DNA from: Bacteroidales bacterium UBA4912 | Lineage (GTDB): Bacteria; Bacteroidota; Bacteroidia; Bacteroidales; Dysgonomonadaceae | Direction: 5' to 3' | Length of the DNA stretch: 20,648 bases | Assembly: GCA_002398875.1 (NCBI GenBank) | Contig: DHCC01000010.1 | Location: 11,244-31,891, forward strand | Shown: positions 16,494 to 20,648 of the stretch, piece after piece | Layout: each line of letters starts with the position of its first letter | Position numbering within the stretch: position 1 is the first letter of the stretch | Notes under the pieces: generated by a model | Seen by the model: the letters and a program-made list of their open reading frames with translations, nothing else | Databases searched by the model: none | What the model was told of the DNA's origin: nothing | Made by a program: the position numbers and the translations under genes

Positions 16494-17561
16494 ATGAATT
16501 TCATCTACAACATTACAGCTAACGACTCATTAAGATATCTGCTTATTTCACTTACTTTCGTTGTACTCTTCTTTATTCTTGCAGGTATCTATAATTTAAT
16601 AATAAAAAGATGGAGAGTACGTACACGTAAGAGTAAAAGTAAGATTGATGATTTTATTGTGCGACTGTTCAGGGTGCCCGGAATATGGGCTATTTTCGCA
16701 GTCTTACTTCATATTTTCAGTTCATATTTAAAAGAAGATGAAAAGGTTTTCTCTGTACTTCAGCAGATAAGTAAGATATTACTGATACTTACTATAGGGT
16801 GGCTGATAATACAGGTTGTAAGAGCACTATTTCACTACTGGCAGAAAAAGCTTGATATCAACAATGCAAATAATCTTGAAGCCAGAAAAAAACTAACACA
16901 GGTTAGCATGGTAGAGAGAATTGTGATAATTACAATCACATTTATATTTGTCTCTATAGCTTTGATGACAATTGAATCAATCAGAGAACTTGGAGTAAGT
17001 CTTCTAGCATCAGCAGGGGTTGCCGGTATAATAATCGGTTTTGCGGCACAACGCAGCTTTGGGCAGGTATTTTCAGGAATACAGATTGCATTTACACAGC
17101 CAATAAGGATTGACGACGTAGTGGTTATTGAAGGTGAATGGGGACGGATTGAAGAAATAAATATCACTTATGCTGTAGTAAATATCTGGGATCAGAGACG
17201 ATTGATTGTTCCGATTGATTATTTCCTGAACAATCCCATACAAAACTGGACGAGGACTGAATCTGATATCATGGGTACGGCAATGCTTTACGTGTCTTAT
17301 GATCTTCCGGTAGATCCTTTAAGGGAAGAGCTTGCAAGGTTAGTAAAAGATAACCCGAACTGGGATGGAAGGGTTCAGAATATTCAGGTAACAGACAGTC
17401 AACAGTGGTATAAGGAGTTGCGTGTACTTGTCAGCAGTTCCGACTCAGGAAAAAACTGGGACCTGAGAGTGTTTGTGCGTGAGAAGCTTATCGATTTTAT
17501 CAACGAAAACTATCCGGGCTCTTTTGCTAAAGTTAATGCATTGCCTACTAAGGCCTTATAA
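16494..17561 (+). CDS. MscS-family mechanosensitive ion channel
   Basis: A 355-residue inner-membrane protein. Hydrophobic segments lie at about 13-37, 63-80, 93-115 and 142-162, followed by the pore-lining helix at 167-188 (LGVSLLASAGVAGIIIGFAAQ), rich in Ala and Gly as in MscS TM3. The beta domain follows: FSGIQIAFTQPIRIDDVV (193-210), then GEWGRIEEI and the VPIDYFLNNPIQNW element, then an alpha/beta cytoplasmic domain to the end. Such channels open under membrane tension and release solutes during hypo-osmotic shock. The start ATG comes one base after the stop of the trehalose gene, so translation is probably coupled; an upstream in-frame TTG at 16461 is less likely. The 3' end overlaps the convergent GH15 gene by 14 bases. 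Confidence 0.93.
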   Translation: MNFIYNITANDSLRYLLISLTFVVLFFILAGIYNLIIKRWRVRTRKSKSKIDDFIVRLFRVPGIWAIFAVLLHIFSSYLKEDEKVFSVLQQISKILLILTIGWLIIQVVRALFHYWQKKLDINNANNLEARKKLTQVSMVERIVIITITFIFVSIALMTIESIRELGVSLLASAGVAGIIIGFAAQRSFGQVFSGIQIAFTQPIRIDDVVVIEGEWGRIEEINITYAVVNIWDQRRLIVPIDYFLNNPIQNWTRTESDIMGTAMLYVSYDLPVDPLREELARLVKDNPNWDGRVQNIQVTDSQQWYKELRVLVSSSDSGKNWDLRVFVREKLIDFINENYPGSFAKVNALPTKAL

Positions 17562-19344
17562 ACTTAGAGAGTTTTTTCTCTTCTGAAAAGAGAGCAGCTG
17601 TATTAATAAATGCAAGGTGCGAATATGCCTGCGGGAAATTGCCCAACTGCCTTTTGGTCTCAAAGTCAAGATCTTCACTATAAAGGCCAAGGTGGTTGGA
17701 ATATGAAATCATATTCTCGAACAATTCACGTGCTTCATCCCTCTCACCTATCATGTATAAAGCATCAATCAGCCAGAAAGTACAGATAGTGAAAGAGGAT
17801 GTTGGCACTCCAAAATCATCTTCTGACTTGTATCTGTACATCAAGCCTTCATGAAAAAGATTTTCCTTAACATATTTGACAGTTTTCACGAAACGCTCAT
17901 CACTCGGGTCAATAAAGTCATAAAAGTACATCAGAAGCAATGAAGAATCAGCATCTGTATTATCGTAGGCCTGAGTGAAAGTCTGGAGTTCCTCGTTCCA
18001 CCCTTTTTCGTGTACCTCTTTTTTAATAATATCAGCCTCTTTACGCCATTCTATTGCGTAATAGTCTCTTTGAAGAAGCTCAGCAATAAGTGATGCTCTG
18101 TCAACCGCAACCCAGCTCATCACTTTTGAAAAAACAAAATGATGTTTCTTTGTACGGTATTCCCATATACTTCTGTCAGGATTCTTCCATGAAGCCAGTA
18201 CAGCTCGAACAAGGTTCTTAATGATTTCCCAAATCTCCTCAATCTCATCCAGTGTTCCCGGGAAATAGAGGTAATATTTATATATCACATCAAGCAGATA
18301 TCCAATGGAGTCATTTTGTTCCTGATAATAGGCTGCGTTACCAATTCTCACAGGATGTGAGTTTTCGTATCCCGAAAGATGCGGCAGTATCTCTTCGGTC
18401 AGATCCCTCTCACCCCTGATCCCATACATTATTTGTATAGGTTCATTTCTCGATGATTTTAATATATGCTTTATAAATTCGATAAAACGTTTGGCAGCCG
18501 ACCTCTGCTTCATGAACAAGAGTGTGTCAATCGACATTGATGCGTCCCTCAGCCAACAGAAGCGATAGTCCCAGTTGCGCGTTTCACCAAGCGTTTCAGG
18601 CAAACTAGTTGTTACTGCTGCCAGCATTGCTCCTGAGTTTTGATAAGACAACAGTTTTAATACAAGAAGACTCCGTTTTATCATGTCGTTGTACTGGACA
18701 TAATCTCTCGACCTGTTGACAAAATTGAGCCAATAGACTTTAGTGCGTTCAAACTCCAGCAGAATACGGTTTATGTCTACTGTAACCAACTTTTGATTGT
18801 AGGATAGGAGGAAAAACTGATTTTCCGTAATCACTATCTCCTCTCTGTTAAGCACTTTCTCCATATCAAAGCTGGTGTACAGATACACCTTCTCTTCGGA
18901 ATCCCCAACTGAATGGGTTTTAATGTAGTTGCCCACTATTTCATGACGTACCTCCTCACGTGCATAATTTATCTTGGGATCATAAATTACCCTCAAAGTT
19001 GGAGAACCCTTAATAACTCTGATATATCTGTGGATCTCAGGAGGCATATAGTGACGCAGGTCGCTGGTCCTGTACCTTGGCATATAGTCGAAAACTATAA
19101 ATCCATGCTCGGGCGACTCAAACCTGGTCATCAGTATATTTGTATGCCCGTTATATTTTTGTGTTATTTCATAATCATCAGATACTTCGAAATGAAAGCT
19201 ACCGCCCTTTTCCTTATCAAGTAGTTTTGCAAATATTGAAGGAGAATCGAAGTCGGGTAAACAAAACCAATCGATACTTCCTGTTTTAGATACTAATGCT
19301 GCTGTCCGGCAATTGCCTATAATTCCATAATCAAGGTTGTTCAT
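17548..19344 (-). CDS. Glycoside hydrolase family 15 enzyme (glucoamylase/trehalase type)
   Basis: A 598-residue protein without a signal peptide, so probably cytoplasmic. The N-terminal beta domain starts NLDYGIIGNCRTAALVS, a common opening for bacterial and archaeal GH15 proteins. TRNWDYRFCWLRDAS (255-269) opens the (alpha/alpha)6 barrel. RSIWEYR with Glu395 is the likely general acid and is followed by HFVFSKVMSWVAVDRA. GLYSEDLDFETKRQLGNFPQAYSH (553-576) carries the likely base, probably Glu557. Family members include glucoamylases, glucodextranases and trehalases. Next to a trehalose synthase/phosphatase and with no amylase or glycogen genes nearby, trehalase is an attractive guess, not shown by motifs. 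The second in-frame ATG is chosen because homologues start at MNNLxYG; an ATG at 19374 would add ten residues. Confidence 0.92.
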   Translation of the reverse strand: MNNLDYGIIGNCRTAALVSKTGSIDWFCLPDFDSPSIFAKLLDKEKGGSFHFEVSDDYEITQKYNGHTNILMTRFESPEHGFIVFDYMPRYRTSDLRHYMPPEIHRYIRVIKGSPTLRVIYDPKINYAREEVRHEIVGNYIKTHSVGDSEEKVYLYTSFDMEKVLNREEIVITENQFFLLSYNQKLVTVDINRILLEFERTKVYWLNFVNRSRDYVQYNDMIKRSLLVLKLLSYQNSGAMLAAVTTSLPETLGETRNWDYRFCWLRDASMSIDTLLFMKQRSAAKRFIEFIKHILKSSRNEPIQIMYGIRGERDLTEEILPHLSGYENSHPVRIGNAAYYQEQNDSIGYLLDVIYKYYLYFPGTLDEIEEIWEIIKNLVRAVLASWKNPDRSIWEYRTKKHHFVFSKVMSWVAVDRASLIAELLQRDYYAIEWRKEADIIKKEVHEKGWNEELQTFTQAYDNTDADSSLLLMYFYDFIDPSDERFVKTVKYVKENLFHEGLMYRYKSEDDFGVPTSSFTICTFWLIDALYMIGERDEARELFENMISYSNHLGLYSEDLDFETKRQLGNFPQAYSHLAFINTAALFSEEKKLSKFIRP

Positions 19345-19456
19345 AAACGTGTTATTTTTTGATTGCACAACCATTATAACGTAACGAGATGGGTTGATGT
19401 TTAAAATAATTAATCAGGGAGTCGGGATTTACCATTTCTACTACAACTGTAACATC

Positions 19457-19469
19457 TGGTTGTCAACCA
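19457..19469. promoter_or_regulatory. Short palindrome upstream of the GH15 gene, possible operator
   Basis: TGGTTG and CAACCA flank a single central T (19457-19469). It lies in the 134-base gap between the GH15 start at 19344 and the asparaginase stop, about 113 bases upstream of that start. A one-base loop cannot make a stable hairpin, so a protein-binding site is more likely than a terminator. It could also be chance. Confidence 0.2.
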
Positions 19470-19478
19470 AATACAATG

Positions 19479-20525
19479 TTAAATATTATAGGGAGAAATT
19501 TCTCCCCGCAGAGGAATCTGCATCAGCTGCTTCACCTCTGTGTTAGTTTTTCCGCACCCAAACAGAAACATCATTTTTGTAAGTGCAGCCTCTGTTGTGA
19601 TATCGTGACCGCTCACAACTCCCAATTTCTCGAGCTGGCGACCGTTTTCGTAGCGGTGCATTTCAACAATGCCGTAAAGGCACTGGGTAACGTTTACAAT
19701 AACTATTTCTTTTTCGATGGCAGTTTTCAGCAATTTTATAAACCATGGATATCTTGGTGAGTTGCCTGTTCCGAATGTTTCAAGTATAACGCCTTTCAAA
19801 CCGGGAATCTCGAGATGTGCTTTAACTACCTCTTCAGTAATTCCGGGGAATAATTTCAGAACAACAACATTTTGATTGAGACTGTAATGAAATTTTACCG
19901 ATGACTTATAATCAGGTTTTAGTATATCATGGGTATTGTATTTGATATCGAGTCCTGATTCTGCTAGATAAGGGCAGTTGGGACTTGTAAACGCGCTAAA
20001 GTGATCCGCATTGAGCTTGGTTGTCCTGTTGCCTCTCAACAACAGATTCTGCATGTAAACAGTCAGTTCGGGCACCTTTGGAAGTCCAGCAGAATCTTTA
20101 TCTGCCGAAATTTCAAGTGCAGTGATAAGATTCTCTTTTGCATCCGAACGGAGTTTACCAATGGGAAGCTGAGACCCTGTCAGTATCACTGGCTTGGTGA
20201 GATTATCGCACATAAAACTCAATGCAGAGGCTGTGTAGGCCATAGTATCAGTTCCATGCAGTATAACAAAGCCGTCATACATGTCGTAATGCGATTCTAT
20301 AACTTTCACCATCTCCTGCCACGAATATATAGTGACGTCTGATGAGTCGATAGGTGGATTAAACTGATAACTTTCCACGTTAAAGTTCAGCTTCTTCATC
20401 TCCGGAATATTTGAGCGAAGATGACTAAAATCGAAAGGCTCCAGCGCACCGGTTTCCCTGTTTTCCAACATCCCGATGGTTCCACCAGTGTAAATTAACA
20501 ATACATTAGCATTTCTATCAATCAT
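19479..20525 (-). CDS. ansA: Type I (cytoplasmic) L-asparaginase
   Basis: A 348-residue enzyme that hydrolyses asparagine to aspartate and ammonia. YTGGTIGM (12-19) carries the nucleophilic Thr16, and VILHGTDTMAYTASAL (87-102) carries the second catalytic threonine and aspartate, Thr92 and Asp93. LLRGNRTTK (162-170) and FSAFTSPN (176-183) also match the E. coli AnsA type closely. There is no signal peptide, which separates it from the periplasmic type II enzyme AnsB. ETFGTGNSP (249-257) and GHDITTEAALTKMMFL (306-321) lie in the C-terminal domain. The GH15 gene downstream on the same strand is 134 bases away and functionally unrelated as far as I can tell. The stop codon lies just after a palindrome that overlaps the last codons. 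Confidence 0.95.
   Translation of the reverse strand: MIDRNANVLLIYTGGTIGMLENRETGALEPFDFSHLRSNIPEMKKLNFNVESYQFNPPIDSSDVTIYSWQEMVKVIESHYDMYDGFVILHGTDTMAYTASALSFMCDNLTKPVILTGSQLPIGKLRSDAKENLITALEISADKDSAGLPKVPELTVYMQNLLLRGNRTTKLNADHFSAFTSPNCPYLAESGLDIKYNTHDILKPDYKSSVKFHYSLNQNVVVLKLFPGITEEVVKAHLEIPGLKGVILETFGTGNSPRYPWFIKLLKTAIEKEIVIVNVTQCLYGIVEMHRYENGRQLEKLGVVSGHDITTEAALTKMMFLFGCGKTNTEVKQLMQIPLRGEISPYNI
19491..19506 (-). terminator. Palindrome over the last asparaginase codons, possible weak terminator
   Basis: GGGAGAAATTTCTCCC is a perfect 16-base palindrome that can fold as a six-pair stem with an AATT loop. On the minus strand it is followed by TATAATATTTAA, which contains the stop codon. The A/T-rich tail is not a T run, so termination is only possible, and the palindrome may be a coding coincidence. 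Confidence 0.25.
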
Positions 20526-20542
20526 ACAAGAGTATTTTAATA

Positions 20543-20550
20543 CAAAAATA
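20543..20550 (-). promoter_or_regulatory. Possible -7 box for ansA
   Basis: On the minus strand TATTTTTG is a perfect TAnnTTTG match 17 bases before the ansA ATG, which would give a leader of about 10 bases. No TTTG is found 19-21 bases upstream, so support is limited to one eight-base element in AT-rich DNA. I see no gene in 20526-20648. Confidence 0.2.
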
Positions 20551-20648
20551 GCAATTTGATATTATATTCTACCATTATGACAAAGATTTTTTATAATGAG
20601 ATCTGTTACAGAAAATTATCGAACCAATATGCCAATTGTTTGTTTTAT

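Noticed and set aside
17565..17600. Terminator between the MscS and GH15 genes
   Set aside because: TCTCTT/AAGAGA can pair, but no T run follows in either direction and the bases lie within GH15 codons.
1..20648. Mobile element, prophage, defence or secondary-metabolite system
   Set aside because: No transposase, integrase, phage structural gene, terminal inverted repeat, toxin-antitoxin pair, nuclease/ATPase defence pair or biosynthetic megasynthase is seen. Each long gene matches a known housekeeping or metabolic family.

Overview
The window looks like ordinary chromosome from an anaerobic member of the Bacteroidota, most likely order Bacteroidales (inference). The sequence is AT-rich. The tRNA gene does not encode its 3' CCA. 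Several start regions carry promoter-like sequences of the Bacteroidota type (TTTG, about 19-21 bases, then TAnnTTTG). Start codons lack strong Shine-Dalgarno sequences. The gene set (single-chain pyruvate:ferredoxin oxidoreductase, Bacteroidota-type pyruvate kinase, cytoplasmic asparaginase) fits an amino-acid- or sugar-fermenting anaerobe. I see no phage, insertion sequence, CRISPR array, toxin or defence locus.

Layout. Positions 1-2904 (+): the 3' part of a penicillin/AHL-acylase-type Ntn hydrolase, then a secreted alpha/beta-hydrolase. Positions 2919-2993 (-): tRNA-Val(GAC). Positions 3080-5857 (-): a Tat-exported Gfo/Idh/MocA oxidoreductase and UDP-glucose 6-dehydrogenase. Positions 5951-10370 (-): a tight block read in the order aroQ, pyk, O-methyltransferase, rbfA, LolC/E-like permease, with a promoter-like box ahead of aroQ and a second one inside the aroQ 3' end. 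Positions 10507-14091 (-): nifJ, separated from aroQ by a good hairpin terminator. A 232-base divergent region then leads into the + strand pair of a fused trehalose-6-phosphate synthase/phosphatase and an MscS-type channel (14324-17561). These converge, with a 14-base overlap, on a GH15 glucosidase (17548-19344, -). A type I asparaginase (-) closes the window, with its start at 20525.

How the genes may work together. PFOR and pyruvate kinase sit back to back and cover the PEP to pyruvate to acetyl-CoA step. The synthase/phosphatase, channel and GH15 enzyme form a plausible osmotic-stress set: one makes trehalose, one releases solutes on hypo-osmotic shock, and one may break trehalose down. 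The GH15 substrate is inferred from context only. No gap without a gene exceeds 300 bases. The longest gaps (14092-14323 and 8183-8390) hold candidate promoters and a degenerate direct-repeat tract respectively.

Nothing here is clearly a new biological system. The points most worth a second look are the trehalose/MscS/GH15 set and the phased repeats at 8211-8302.
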